Below are positions 28,918 through 36,859 of a stretch of DNA of 64,000 bases, in pieces. The DNA lies in contig CAWBIM010000004.1 of assembly GCA_963788935.1 (NCBI GenBank), forward strand, positions 248,001-312,000. The letters run 5' to 3'. The notes below the pieces were generated by a model. The model worked only from the letters and a program-made list of their open reading frames with translations. It was not told the DNA's origin and did no database searches. Source of the DNA: JAOPZW01 sp963788935. GTDB taxonomy: Bacteria > Actinomycetota > Thermoleophilia > Solirubrobacterales > Solirubrobacteraceae. How positions within the stretch are numbered: position 1 is the first letter of the stretch; every line of letters begins with the position of its first letter. Both the position numbers and the translations under genes were made by a program.

Positions 28918-29870
28918 GGGCGCTCCATCGGGTCGTTCAGCTGGAGGTCGAGGAAGGTGGCGGGCGGCGCCTCGTCGTGCTCGACCTCGACGACGGCCGT
29001 CCCGAGGACGTGCATCTCGACGAGGAGGTCGGTGTAGTTCGTGCCGCCGCCGCGGTCGCGCTCCAGCTCGCGCTGGGAGCGCTCGATCGTCACGCCCACG
29101 ACGCCGTGGGCGTTCAGCGCGTGGGCCTGGCGGCTCACGCGTTCCATGGCGAGCGCGCGGGCGTCGTAGATGCCGCGGGTGAAGTCCGGCATCTCCTGGT
29201 TCTGGCGGCCGGTGAACAGGCCGGTCGAGCTGAACTGCTGGCGCGAGCCGGTCGCGACGTAGGCGACGGTCGTGCCCGCGACGAGGCCGACCGGCCAGAA
29301 CCCGTGCCGGACGAGCTTGTGGAAGTCCTGCCCGCTGAGGTTGGAGAGGACCGGGCGTTCCTCGAGCTCGAAGCGCTCCGAGCGCACCGCGGTGCCGACG
29401 ACGACGAACTCGATCACGCCGGCGGCCCAGTCGCGGTGGCGGCGGCGCAGGCGCACGCCGACGACGGCGTCGGCGTCCGCGAGGCGGGCCTCCTCGGCGA
29501 GGCGGCCGAGCGCGAGGCGGCGCGCCTCGTTCCAGGCCTCGGTCTGCTGCTCGAGCTCGATCGTCTCGCCGTCGCCGCCGCCCCAGCTCATGCCGCCGAA
29601 GCCCAGCCCGCCGCCGCCCCACGGGTAGCTCTGCCAGCCCGTGCGGTAGAAGCAGCTGCCCATGACCTGCGTCAGCGGCCGGAAGCCGGCCTGGCGGGTG
29701 AGCATGAGCTCGTTGACGCTGAGGTCGCTCGTGAAGAAGCGCCCGCCGGCGGTGCGGTAGGCCTCGAGCCGCTCGGCCGCGGCGCTGGGGATGCCGCCCG
29801 CCTGGAGCCGCGCGAGGCTCTCCTCGGCGCGGCGCGCCTCGTCGGCCGAGGGGCGGCGGCGGAAGGGCAT
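28914..29870 (-). CDS. Tandem YbjQ-like domain protein 2
   Basis: A 318-residue sister of the gene that follows. After a charged N-terminus (MPFRRRPSADEARRAEESLARL) come two YbjQ-like domains: the first begins FFTSDLSVNELMLTRQAGF, the second VLSNLSGQDFHKLVRHGF. A glycine/tryptophan-rich insert (YPWGGGGLGFGGMSWGGG) sits in the first domain, in the loop where the partner has GAWSQ. The ATG overlaps the previous stop by one base (TGATG). The paired SVNE and SGQD domains in both proteins point to one ancestral duplication before the gene duplication. Role unknown; the three-gene operon encodes no enzyme. Confidence 0.75.
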   Translation of the reverse strand: MPFRRRPSADEARRAEESLARLQAGGIPSAAAERLEAYRTAGGRFFTSDLSVNELMLTRQAGFRPLTQVMGSCFYRTGWQSYPWGGGGLGFGGMSWGGGDGETIELEQQTEAWNEARRLALGRLAEEARLADADAVVGVRLRRRHRDWAAGVIEFVVVGTAVRSERFELEERPVLSNLSGQDFHKLVRHGFWPVGLVAGTTVAYVATGSRQQFSSTGLFTGRQNQEMPDFTRGIYDARALAMERVSRQAHALNAHGVVGVTIERSQRELERDRGGGTNYTDLLVEMHVLGTAVVEVEHDEAPPATFLDLQLNDPMERP

Positions 29871-30253
29871 CAGCCGGTGAGCAGGCGCTCGAGCGCCGCC
29901 CGGCCGCGGTCGCTCTGCTCGGCGAGGGCGAGCAGGTCGCGCGACAGCGCGTCGATCCACGCGTCGACGCCGAGCGTCTCGGACTTCAGCGCGATCCCGC
30001 GCACGACGCTGCGGCGGCGGGCCTCGACCGCGCCGCCCTCGGCCGCGATGTCGTAGTGGGTGTCGCCGAGGCGCACGGCGATGCGGCGCACCCGCTTGGC
30101 CCCGCCGAAGAGCCGGCCCTTGCGCTCGACGTCGACCTGGCCGGGGAGGGCGCCCTCGAGGCGGGCGGCGAGGGCCTCGAGGAACGCCGCCGTGTCGGTG
30201 GCGTCCGCGCGCAGCGACGCGGCCAGCAGATCGAGATCCGGGGCGTCGGCCAC
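29870..30253 (-). CDS. Hypothetical protein, first gene of the YbjQ operon
   Basis: A 127-residue soluble protein that I do not recognise. It reads as an alpha+beta protein: an N-terminal helix (LDLLAASLRADATDTAAFLEALAARLEGAL), basic strands KRVRRIAVRLGDTHYDIAAEGG, and a C-terminal helix. The start is a GTG with TACCGT 6 nt upstream, suggesting a leaderless mRNA; the divergent deacetylase gene starts only 48 nt away. It is co-translated with the two YbjQ proteins and probably serves the same purpose. Confidence 0.65.
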   Translation of the reverse strand: MADAPDLDLLAASLRADATDTAAFLEALAARLEGALPGQVDVERKGRLFGGAKRVRRIAVRLGDTHYDIAAEGGAVEARRRSVVRGIALKSETLGVDAWIDALSRDLLALAEQSDRGRAALERLLTG

Positions 30254-30301
30254 ACGGCAACGGTACCCGCCGGTCCGGGCGCGCGACTACGCTGCGCCGC
30301 C

Positions 30302-31426
30302 ATGGCTGACACCACCGGCTGGGTCTGGCACGAGCGCTACGCGTGGCACGACGCGCGCGGACTGATGGACTCGGCCCCGCCCGAGGCCCTGTTCGAGCCG
30401 CAGCCGAGCCTCGAGAGCGGCGACACGAAGCGCCGGATGCGCAACCTCGTCGACGCGAGCGGCCTGCTCGCCGCCCTCACCGAGGTCGCGCCCCGTCCGG
30501 CGGACGACGCCACGCTGCGGATGGTCCACGACCCCGCGTACATCGAGGAGATCCGCGCCGCGAGCGCCGCGGTCGGCGGCGACGCCGGGCACTGGACGCC
30601 GTTCGGCCGCGGGACCTTCGAGATCGCGGCGCTGGCGGCGGGCGGCTGCATCGCGGCGGTCGACGCGGTGCTCGACGGCGTCGTCGCGAACGCCTACGCG
30701 CTCGTCCGGCCGCCCGGCCACCACGCCGGCCCCGCCGGCGGCTGCGGCTACTGCGTCTTCTCGAACGTCGCGCTCGCGGCCCTCCATCTGCGCCGCGAGC
30801 GCGGCCTCGACCGGGTCGCGATCGTCGACTGGGACGTGCACCACGGCAACGGCACGCAGGCGACGTTCTGGGAGGACCCGGACGTGCTCGCGATCTCGCT
30901 GCACCAGGACAACCTGTTCCCGGTCGGCTCGGGCCGTCGCGACGAGGTCGGGGCCGGGACGGGGGAGGGGGCGACGATCAACGTGCCGCTCCCGGCGGGC
31001 GCGGGCCGCGCGGCGTACCTCGACGCGTTCGACCGGGTCGTCCGCCCGGCGCTCGACCGCTTCGCGCCGGACTTCGTCCTCGTCGCGAGCGGCCTCGACG
31101 CGAGCATGTGCGACCCGCTGGGGCGCATGAACCTCACGAGCGAGTGCTTCGGCCTGCTGACCGAGCGGATCCTCGCCGCCGCGGGCGAGCTGTGCGACGG
31201 GCGGCTCGTGCTCTGCCACGAGGGCGGCTACTCGAGCGCGTACGTCGCCTACTGCGGCCTGGCGATCGTCGAGCGGCTGGCCGGGGTCCGCACCGGCGTC
31301 GTCGACCCGTGGCTCGACGACGACCGCACCGTCGCCGCGCTGCCGCTGCGCGCAGACGAGGCCGCGGCCGTGGACGCTGCCGCGGAGATAGCCTCGCGCG
31401 CATGGCCGAGATCCTCGTCACGCTGA
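30302..31426 (+). CDS. Class II histone deacetylase-like amidohydrolase
   Basis: A 374-residue zinc-dependent deacetylase of the arginase-deacetylase fold. In bacteria these act on acetylated polyamines, acetoin-utilisation proteins or other small acetyl amides. Active-site parts are intact: the His pair in RPPGHHAGP, the zinc ligands Asp and His in VDWDVHHGNGTQ, and the third Asp in ASGLDASMCDPLG, with GGY (CHEGGYSS) near the end where the transition-state tyrosine lies. The ATG at 30302 has TACGCT 8 nt before it. The C-terminus overlaps the DUF2283 gene by 25 nt. Confidence 0.9.
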   Translation: MADTTGWVWHERYAWHDARGLMDSAPPEALFEPQPSLESGDTKRRMRNLVDASGLLAALTEVAPRPADDATLRMVHDPAYIEEIRAASAAVGGDAGHWTPFGRGTFEIAALAAGGCIAAVDAVLDGVVANAYALVRPPGHHAGPAGGCGYCVFSNVALAALHLRRERGLDRVAIVDWDVHHGNGTQATFWEDPDVLAISLHQDNLFPVGSGRRDEVGAGTGEGATINVPLPAGAGRAAYLDAFDRVVRPALDRFAPDFVLVASGLDASMCDPLGRMNLTSECFGLLTERILAAAGELCDGRLVLCHEGGYSSAYVAYCGLAIVERLAGVRTGVVDPWLDDDRTVAALPLRADEAAAVDAAAEIASRAWPRSSSR

Positions 31427-31647
31427 ACGACGCCGGGGAGGCCTACGTCGGCCTCGCCGGGCCCGAGCCGCCGGAGGTGCGCGAGTCGGTCGCGCTCGAC
31501 GCGCTGGAGGAGGCCGACGGGCTGCCCGCGCTCGACAGCATGGTCCTCGACTTCGACTTCTACGGGCGCCTCGTGGGCATCCGCATCACGAGCTCCGCGT
31601 CCTCGGCGCTGTCGCCGGCCCTGCTCGACGCGGCCCGGCCGGGCTAG
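31402..31647 (+). CDS. DUF2283-like small protein
   Basis: An 81-residue protein in another frame, overlapping the end of the deacetylase gene by 25 nt. It starts MAEILVTLNDAGEAYVGL and contains MVLDFDFYGRLVGIRI, which fits the DUF2283 pattern (vDiDedGrlvGIEi). Such proteins are small beta-rich units of unknown function. TAGCCT sits 7 nt before the ATG, so it may also have its own leaderless transcript. The stop overlaps the stop of the convergent asparaginase gene by 4 nt. Confidence 0.75.
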   Translation: MAEILVTLNDAGEAYVGLAGPEPPEVRESVALDALEEADGLPALDSMVLDFDFYGRLVGIRITSSASSALSPALLDAARPG

Positions 31648-32603
31648 GCGAGGCTCGCCTCGAGCCCGCCGACGATCGCGCCGCGCGAGTTGCGGATCAC
31701 CGGTGCCGCGAGCCGGGCCAGCGGCTCGCCGTCGGCCGGGAGCCCGAGCAGGTCGCGCGCGCAGACGACCGCCGCGGGGTCGATCGCGCGCCCGTTGCCG
31801 TCGAGGATCTTCAGCGCGAGGCCGCGGCCGTCGGGCGTGCCGACGGCGATGACGGCCTCGGCCCCGATCTTCGCCACGACGCCGGGCCGGGCGGCCATGA
31901 GCTCGGTGTCGATGGACCCCGGGAAGCCGACGAGCGCGGGGTACGCGGACATCGCCCCGGCGACGCGGGCGCCCGCGGGGCCGAGGCCGCCCGAGGCGAG
32001 CCGGGCGAACGCGGTCGCGAGGCCCTCGAGGGGCAGCGCGTACGTGCGCATCCCGCAGCCGTCGGCGGCCTCGGCGACGGCGCTGCCGTCGACGCCGGTC
32101 GCCTCGAGGATCGCGGCGCGCATCGCGGCCTGCAGCGGGTGGTCGGCCTCGAGATAGCCCACCGTCGGCCAGCCCTCGGCGACGCACAGGGCGAGCGCGA
32201 GCGCGTGCTTGCCCGAGCAGTTGTGGTGGATGCGGCGGGGCGGGCCCGTGAGCGCCGCGGCGGCGCTCGGGTCGCGCGGGGCCAGCGGGCCGCAGCCGAG
32301 CGCGGCCTCGCCGACCCCGGCGGCGAGCAGGACCTCGGCGACCCGGGCGAGGTGCTGGCCGTCGCCGCCGTGCGACGCGCACGCGACGGCGAGGTGGCGG
32401 TCGGTCAGGCGGAGGCGGTCGAGCACGCCGGCCCGGACGGACGGCAGCGCCTGGAACGGCTTGGCCGCGGAGCGCACGAAGACCGGGCCGACGTCGCCGC
32501 CCCCGCGCACCGTCCCGTCGGCGTCGTGCAGGCGCCAGGCGAAGCGATGCACGCTCTCGACGTGCCCGCCGCGCGTGACGCGCACGGTGCCGGCGGCGGT
32601 CAA
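31644..32603 (-). CDS. Asparaginase of the Rhizobium etli type (PF06089)
   Basis: A 319-residue amidohydrolase expected to convert asparagine to aspartate and ammonia. It belongs to the thermolabile rhizobial family, unrelated to the E. coli type: RSAAKPFQALP carries the serine-lysine tandem, CASHGGDGQHLARV and HHNCSGKHALALALC are further hallmarks, and GIDTEL-type and KIGAEAVIAVG segments follow. I chose the TTG at 32603 because it overlaps the stop of the lipid-kinase gene (TTGA); a GTG six codons later is possible. No signal peptide, so cytosolic nitrogen recycling is likely. Confidence 0.85.
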   Translation of the reverse strand: MTAAGTVRVTRGGHVESVHRFAWRLHDADGTVRGGGDVGPVFVRSAAKPFQALPSVRAGVLDRLRLTDRHLAVACASHGGDGQHLARVAEVLLAAGVGEAALGCGPLAPRDPSAAAALTGPPRRIHHNCSGKHALALALCVAEGWPTVGYLEADHPLQAAMRAAILEATGVDGSAVAEAADGCGMRTYALPLEGLATAFARLASGGLGPAGARVAGAMSAYPALVGFPGSIDTELMAARPGVVAKIGAEAVIAVGTPDGRGLALKILDGNGRAIDPAAVVCARDLLGLPADGEPLARLAAPVIRNSRGAIVGGLEASLA

Positions 32604-33580
32604 CCGACGACCGTCAGCGCGCCGGGGAGGACCTCGTAGCGGGCCTCGACGAAATCGCCGATGTGGTCGCCGTCGACCTGCAGCGGGACCGGACGGCCGT
32701 CGGCCGACACGCAGTGCGCGGCGGTCTGCGCGGTGAAGGCGAAGACCCTGCGGTGGTCCGCGATGCGCAGGCGGTCGGTGAACAGGCGGGCCATGACCGT
32801 CGCGACGTCGGGCAGCGCCGCGCGCTGCAGGACGGCCCCCGCGATCGTGCCGTCGTCGAGCGCGACGTCCTCGGCGACCTGCAGCGGGCGGCCCGCGAAG
32901 TACGTGTACGGGTCGCCGTCCTGCACGAAGACGCTGACGCCGCGGACGGTCTCGCCCGCGACCTCGACGTCGATCTGCGGCGGGTGGACGAGGTACTCCC
33001 GGGCGACCGTCGCGAGCCCGGCGTAGGCGAAGTACCAGTGGCGCAGGCGGGACTTGAGGCGCGGGTGGGCGTCGACCCGGCGCACGACGGCGGCGTCGAG
33101 GCCGTAGCCCGAGGAGAACACGAACGCGCGGCCGTTGACCGCGCCGAGGTCGACCCGCCGCGGCGCCCAGGCGTCGGCGAGGCGGAGCAGGTGCTCGGTG
33201 GCGTCGACGATGTCGTTCGGGATCCCGAGCATCCGGCAGTAGACGTTCGTCGCGCCGGCCGGGAGCGGGGCCAGCGCCGTGGCCGTGCCGGCGAGGCCGT
33301 TCGCGGCCTCGTTGACGGTCCCGTCGCCGCCGAAGGCCGCCACGACGTCGTAGCCCTCGGCCGCGGCGTGCCGGCACAGCTCGGTGGCGTGGTCGCGGCC
33401 CTCGGTGTCGACGGCGTCCACGTCGAAGCGCCCCTGGAGGGCGTAGACGACGAGGCTCTTCATCTTCGGCGAGTACGTGGTCGCGTACGGATTCGCGATC
33501 ACGAGCATCCGCTTGCGCTGCACCGGCGCCTCGAGCGCGAGCGCCGTGCCCGCGGCTTCGACCGGTTCAGGGGGCGGCAT
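32600..33580 (-). CDS. Diacylglycerol kinase-family lipid kinase
   Basis: A 326-residue protein of the DAGK/sphingosine-kinase/YegS fold. The N-terminal domain has LVIANPYATTYSPKM and the nucleotide-binding AAFGGDGTVNEAANGLAGT; the C-terminal domain has VNGRAFVFSSGYGLDAAVVRRV and ends with the beta-sandwich QVDGDHIGDF. It should phosphorylate a lipid alcohol such as diacylglycerol, working at the inner face of the membrane. The first 20 residues are a low-complexity leader, so a later start is possible. Coupled to asparaginase by TTGA, although the two functions are unrelated. Confidence 0.9.
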   Translation of the reverse strand: MPPPEPVEAAGTALALEAPVQRKRMLVIANPYATTYSPKMKSLVVYALQGRFDVDAVDTEGRDHATELCRHAAAEGYDVVAAFGGDGTVNEAANGLAGTATALAPLPAGATNVYCRMLGIPNDIVDATEHLLRLADAWAPRRVDLGAVNGRAFVFSSGYGLDAAVVRRVDAHPRLKSRLRHWYFAYAGLATVAREYLVHPPQIDVEVAGETVRGVSVFVQDGDPYTYFAGRPLQVAEDVALDDGTIAGAVLQRAALPDVATVMARLFTDRLRIADHRRVFAFTAQTAAHCVSADGRPVPLQVDGDHIGDFVEARYEVLPGALTVVG

Positions 33581-34032
33581 GGCCGGCGTGTTCTACACCG
33601 AAGAGGGGGTCCCTCGGCGCGTCGCCGGCCCGGAGGAGTCGGGCCGACGACGCTGCGCGCGCGCTTGAGGCAACGGCGGGAGGAGGAGAGATATTGCCGC
33701 TGCTGCGTCGGGCGGGAGCGCTCTTGGTGTCGTTATGAGGAGGAGGCGCTCTCGTGTGTCGCGTGAGGGAACGATGTGCAGTCTGGCGCCGCGATGGCCG
33801 TCTCGATATAGGGCGACCCGGCATTCCGGCGGTGCGGGTAGCCCCACCCTGGTTTGTTCGGGGCGTGGTTGATGCGTCGCGTTGGCGGCGCCGGTTGGCG
33901 GCGCCATGCGCGGGCGCTTCTGGTCGGCGGAGGCCGGGGAACGGCTGCGGCGAGGGGGAGGGGAGCCGACCTGGGCGGCGTTCCATGCCGCGTCGCGGTG
34001 GACGGCGGTGCGGCCCGCTGCTGAGAGTCGGT

Positions 34033-34075
34033 GCTCGACGGATTTTGCCCGCTGAGCGGGCACTTTCCGTCGAGC
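34033..34075. repeat. Nested palindrome, copy C
   Basis: A perfect outer 10-bp stem GCTCGACGGA/TCCGTCGAGC, internal loops TTT and CTT, a perfect inner 8-bp stem TGCCCGCT/AGCGGGCA and a single-G loop. This is the cleanest copy and has the same plan as the elements at 7664 and 7761, 26 kb away. Confidence 0.7.
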
Positions 34076-34094
34076 TCCCGGGTGGTGCGTGTTG

Positions 34095-34111
34095 TGCCCG
34101 GATAGCGGGCA
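34095..34111. repeat. Nested palindrome, degenerate copy D
   Basis: Only the inner stem is clear: TGCCCG and CGGGCA around GATAG, followed by GTTCTC. The outer stem is weak (GTGT against ACAC). It lies 20 nt after copy C, making a pair like copies A and B. Confidence 0.45.
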
Positions 34112-34304
34112 GTTCTCAGCCCACACTCCGTCATCTGCCCCGCCGCCCTCGATCGATCCCACAGGGAACCGGCCCGCGCCGGCACCGCCCGCGACCGGCG
34201 CGCGCGACGGGATCCCGGGTTCGCCCGGCCCATTCCCCTCGCTGCCGCCGTTCCCAGGCGCCAGTCGACCGCGCAGAGCCCGCGCGAGGCGCAGCGCCCC
34301 CGGT

Positions 34305-35312
34305 CTACAGCCAGCCGCGCTTGCGGAACAGCGTGAGCATCCCCACGAGCACCACGACCATGACCCCGATCACGACCCAGAAGCCGGTGATCGACTCCTC
34401 GCCCGGCACGTGGGTGTTCATCCCGAACACGCTCGCGATGAAGGTCAGCGGCAGCATGATCACGCTGAAGGCGGTGAGGATGCGCAGGACGTCGTTCAGG
34501 CGGTGCGCGAGGACGGACTCGTTCGTGTCCTCGAGGGCCTCGACGACCTCTTTGAAGTTCTCGAGCATGTCCCAGATGCGCTCGGACGCGTCGATGATGT
34601 CGTCGAAGTAGACCTCGAGGTCCTCGGGGATGTAGCGCCGGGTGCGCTCGAGGTCGCGCAGCGCGACGCGCTGCGGCCGGACGATCTTGCGGAAGTTGAT
34701 GATCTCCTGCTTGACGTTCGAGAGGTCGCGCACGATCTCGGCGGAGCGGCCCTCGAGGATGTCCTCCTCGAGGCGCTCGAGCTTGTTGCCCATCTTGCGC
34801 AGCATCGGGAACGAGGCGTCGACGCAGTCGTCGACGATCTTGTAGAGCAGGTAGCCGGGGCCCTTGCTGAAGAGCTGCTCGCGCAGGTCGTCGCGCGTGC
34901 GCACGCGCTCGAAGAGGTACTCGAGCGGCGGGATCGGCTGGTTGGGGAGCGTGACGACGTAGTCCGGGCCGACGAAGACGTCGAGCTCGGCCGCGTTCAG
35001 CCGGCCGATCTGCTTGTCGTACGCCGGGAAGTGCAGGACGACGAACATGTAGTCGTCGTAGACGTCGACCTTCGGGCGCTGGTTGCGCGAGTAGACGTCC
35101 TCGTAGTCGAGGGGATGGAAGTCGAAGTGCTCCTCGAGCCACGCGCGGTCGATCTGGCGCGGGCGCTCGATGTTGATCCAGCGCAGGCGCCGCCCTTCGA
35201 CGACGTCCTCGACGATCTCGACGTTGGGAGCTTCAGGCTCCTGCGGGCGTGCGGAACCTACGCCGCGTGACCGCGCCGTCCGACGAAGGCGAGGCTTGGG
35301 CAGGTTCGGCAT
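34305..35312 (-). CDS. corA: CorA-family magnesium/cobalt transporter
   Basis: A 335-residue divalent-cation channel of the inner membrane. A large cytosolic funnel domain (residues 30-270, with VEGRRLRWINIERPRQID at its start and long helices such as KVRRILEE-type coiled stretches) precedes two C-terminal helices. The signature GMN is present in SVFGMNTHVPG near residue 300, followed by the second helix (GFWVVIGVMVVVLVGML) and a basic KRGWL end. It moves Mg2+ or Co2+ down its gradient as a pentamer. No clear ribosome site at the ATG at 35312. Divergent from the SAM-riboswitch operon. Confidence 0.9.
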   Translation of the reverse strand: MPNLPKPRLRRTARSRGVGSARPQEPEAPNVEIVEDVVEGRRLRWINIERPRQIDRAWLEEHFDFHPLDYEDVYSRNQRPKVDVYDDYMFVVLHFPAYDKQIGRLNAAELDVFVGPDYVVTLPNQPIPPLEYLFERVRTRDDLREQLFSKGPGYLLYKIVDDCVDASFPMLRKMGNKLERLEEDILEGRSAEIVRDLSNVKQEIINFRKIVRPQRVALRDLERTRRYIPEDLEVYFDDIIDASERIWDMLENFKEVVEALEDTNESVLAHRLNDVLRILTAFSVIMLPLTFIASVFGMNTHVPGEESITGFWVVIGVMVVVLVGMLTLFRKRGWL

Positions 35313-35398
35313 GGGGACTTCGAGGCTCGTCGCTCAGCACGGTGATCACTCCACCGACCAGTCTACCTGTGCGACGGACGGCGCCGGTAACCAGGGCG

Positions 35399-35427
35399 TT
35401 TCGGGCCGCCGCGAGGCCTGGTATGGT
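35399..35427 (+). promoter_or_regulatory. Possible promoter of the riboswitch-thrC operon
   Basis: TTTCGG (35399-35404), a 17-nt spacer and TATGGT (35422-35427) lie about 20 nt before the riboswitch's 5' stem. The position is right for initiation just upstream of the aptamer; the -35 match is poor. Confidence 0.35.
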
Positions 35428-35443
35428 GCGCTCCACATAGCTG

Positions 35444-35547
35444 GACACATCCAGAGGGGTGGAGGGACTGGCCCTATGAAACCCCGGCAACCGCCTGACG
35501 CGGCAGGACAGCGCGACAGGAACGGTGCCAATTCCTGACAGATGTGG
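35444..35547 (+). promoter_or_regulatory. SAM-I (S-box) riboswitch aptamer
   Basis: The stretch matches the S-box consensus: P1 CACATC (35446-35451) pairs with GATGTG (35541-35546); GGTGGAGGGACTGGCCC is followed by ATGAAACCCCGGCAACC, and the 3' half has the GGTGCCAATTCC core with CTGACAG closing. SAM binding should stabilise P1. The sequence GTGG at 35544-35547 belongs to P1 and also to an alternative stem with the terminator's left arm, so low SAM permits transcription and high SAM ends it. It controls the threonine-synthase-like gene and the sulfur carrier downstream. Confidence 0.93.
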
Positions 35548-35564
35548 CCGGAGGCTCCAGTTCC

Positions 35565-35595
35565 AACCTCCGCCACGAACCGGCGGAGGTTTTTT
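35565..35595 (+). terminator. Riboswitch-controlled intrinsic terminator overlapping the ribosome site
   Basis: A 10-bp stem AACCTCCGCC (35565-35574) / GGCGGAGGTT (35582-35591) with a 7-nt loop is followed by a run of six T (35590-35595). The competing antiterminator pairs GTGG-C-CGGAGG (35544-35554) with CCTCCGCCAC (35567-35576). The right arm's GGAGG (35585-35589) is also the only ribosome site for the ATG at 35597, so the same hairpin can hide it. Confidence 0.9.
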
Positions 35596-35596
35596 C

Positions 35597-36859
35597 ATGG
35601 GAGCAACGAGTCTGAAGTGTCGAGAGTGTCGGGCTGAGTACGAGCTCGAGGCGCGGTACGTGTGCGACCGCTGCTTCGGGCCCCTCGAGGTCGCGTACGA
35701 CCACGGTGATCTCGGCACCGATCCCCATCAGCTGCGCCGCCGCATCCAGGCCGGCCCGCAGAACATCTGGCGCTACGCGGACTTCCTGCCGCTCGCCAAC
35801 CAGCCCGGCCCGTCGGCCCGCGCGTCCTCGCGCAGCGGCCTGCCGGCCGGCTGCACGCCGCTGATCCGCGCCGACCGCCTGGCCGAGCGCCTCGGCCTGC
35901 GCGAGGTCTGGGTCAAGAACGACGCCGCGAACCCGACGCACTCGTTCAAGGACCGCGTCGTCTCCGTCGCCTCCACGCGCGCCCGCGAGCTCGGCTACGA
36001 GGTCCTCGCCTGCGCCTCGACCGGCAACCTCGCCAACTCGGTCGCCGCCCACGGCGCCGCGCTCGGCATGGAGAGCTACGTCTTCATCCCGTCGGACCTC
36101 GAGGAGCAGAAGATCCTCGCGACCGGCGTCTACGGGACGAACCTCGTGAAGGTCAAGGGCAACTACGACGACGTCAACCGCCTCTGCACCGAGCTCTCGG
36201 GCGAGCGCGACTGGGCGTTCGTCAACGTCAACATGCGCCCGTACTACTCCGAGGGCTCGAAGACGCTCGCCTACGAGATCGCCGAGCAGCTCGGGTGGGA
36301 GACGCCGGACCGCCTCGTCGCGCCGATCGCCTCGGGCTCGCTGTACACGAAGATCGCCAAGGGCTTCTCGGAGTGGCTCGAGCTGGGCCTCATCACGGGC
36401 GACGTCCCGACGATGAACGGCGCCCAGGCCGAGGGCTGCAACCCGGTTGCCAGCGCGTTCGCCGACGGCCGCGACTTCTGCACGCCCGTCCGGCCGAAGA
36501 CGATCGCCAAGTCGCTGGCCATCGGCAACCCGGCCGACGGCCCGTACGCGCTCGACCTCGCGCGCAAGACCGGCGGCAGCATCGACCAGGTCACCGACGA
36601 CGAGATCCGCGCCGGCATCCGCCTGCTGGCCGAGACCACCGGCATCTTCACCGAGACCGCCGGCGGCACGACGACGGCCGTCCTCGCCAAGCTCGCCGAG
36701 CGCGGCGACATCGCCCCGGGCGAGCGGGTCGTGCTCGTCATCACCGGCGAGGGCCTCAAGACGCTCGACGCGGTCAAGGGGACGTTCGAGTCCTTCGAGA
36801 TCGCGCCGTCCTACGACGAGTTCGTCGAGCAGGTCGAGGGCGCGGGGGTCCGCTCCTGA
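35597..36859 (+). CDS. thrC: Threonine-synthase-like PLP enzyme (fold type II)
   Basis: A 420-residue protein. Threonine synthase makes threonine from O-phosphohomoserine with PLP. An N-terminal zinc ribbon (C8xxC11 and C23xxC26) precedes the PLP domain: Lys118 in NPTHSFKDR, the phosphate-binding STGNLANSVAAHGAALG, and the C-terminal VVLVITGEGLKTLD. It belongs to the branch with a zinc ribbon and TGNLANS instead of the SSGNTAA more usual for ThrC. The start is 2 nt after the terminator's T-run. Regulation by SAM, the methionine-pathway end product, is odd for a threonine enzyme, as is coupling by TGATG to a ThiS/MoaD-like carrier; see findings for the alternative of a thiocarboxylate-dependent sulfur-transfer enzyme. 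Confidence 0.85.
   Translation: MGATSLKCRECRAEYELEARYVCDRCFGPLEVAYDHGDLGTDPHQLRRRIQAGPQNIWRYADFLPLANQPGPSARASSRSGLPAGCTPLIRADRLAERLGLREVWVKNDAANPTHSFKDRVVSVASTRARELGYEVLACASTGNLANSVAAHGAALGMESYVFIPSDLEEQKILATGVYGTNLVKVKGNYDDVNRLCTELSGERDWAFVNVNMRPYYSEGSKTLAYEIAEQLGWETPDRLVAPIASGSLYTKIAKGFSEWLELGLITGDVPTMNGAQAEGCNPVASAFADGRDFCTPVRPKTIAKSLAIGNPADGPYALDLARKTGGSIDQVTDDEIRAGIRLLAETTGIFTETAGGTTTAVLAKLAERGDIAPGERVVLVITGEGLKTLDAVKGTFESFEIAPSYDEFVEQVEGAGVRS

Larger units (their letters stand above)
33581..34304. other. Gene-poor 724-nt intergenic stretch
   Basis: Between the lipid-kinase start and the end of corA I see no convincing gene. Open frames exist on both strands, but their codon use is poor (arginine- and proline-rich, with AT-rich patches) and they run into corA antisense. 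The stretch includes a tandem 12-bp repeat GTTGGCGGCGCC (33881-33892 and 33894-33905), two AGGAGGAG runs, and the nested palindromes at 34033 and 34095. It could hold a small RNA, but I cannot show one. Confidence 0.6.

Noticed and set aside
33593..34162. A 189-codon minus-strand frame in the gap before corA
   Set aside because: Crosses nested palindromes, has poor codon bias and AT-rich patches, and shows no recognisable motif.
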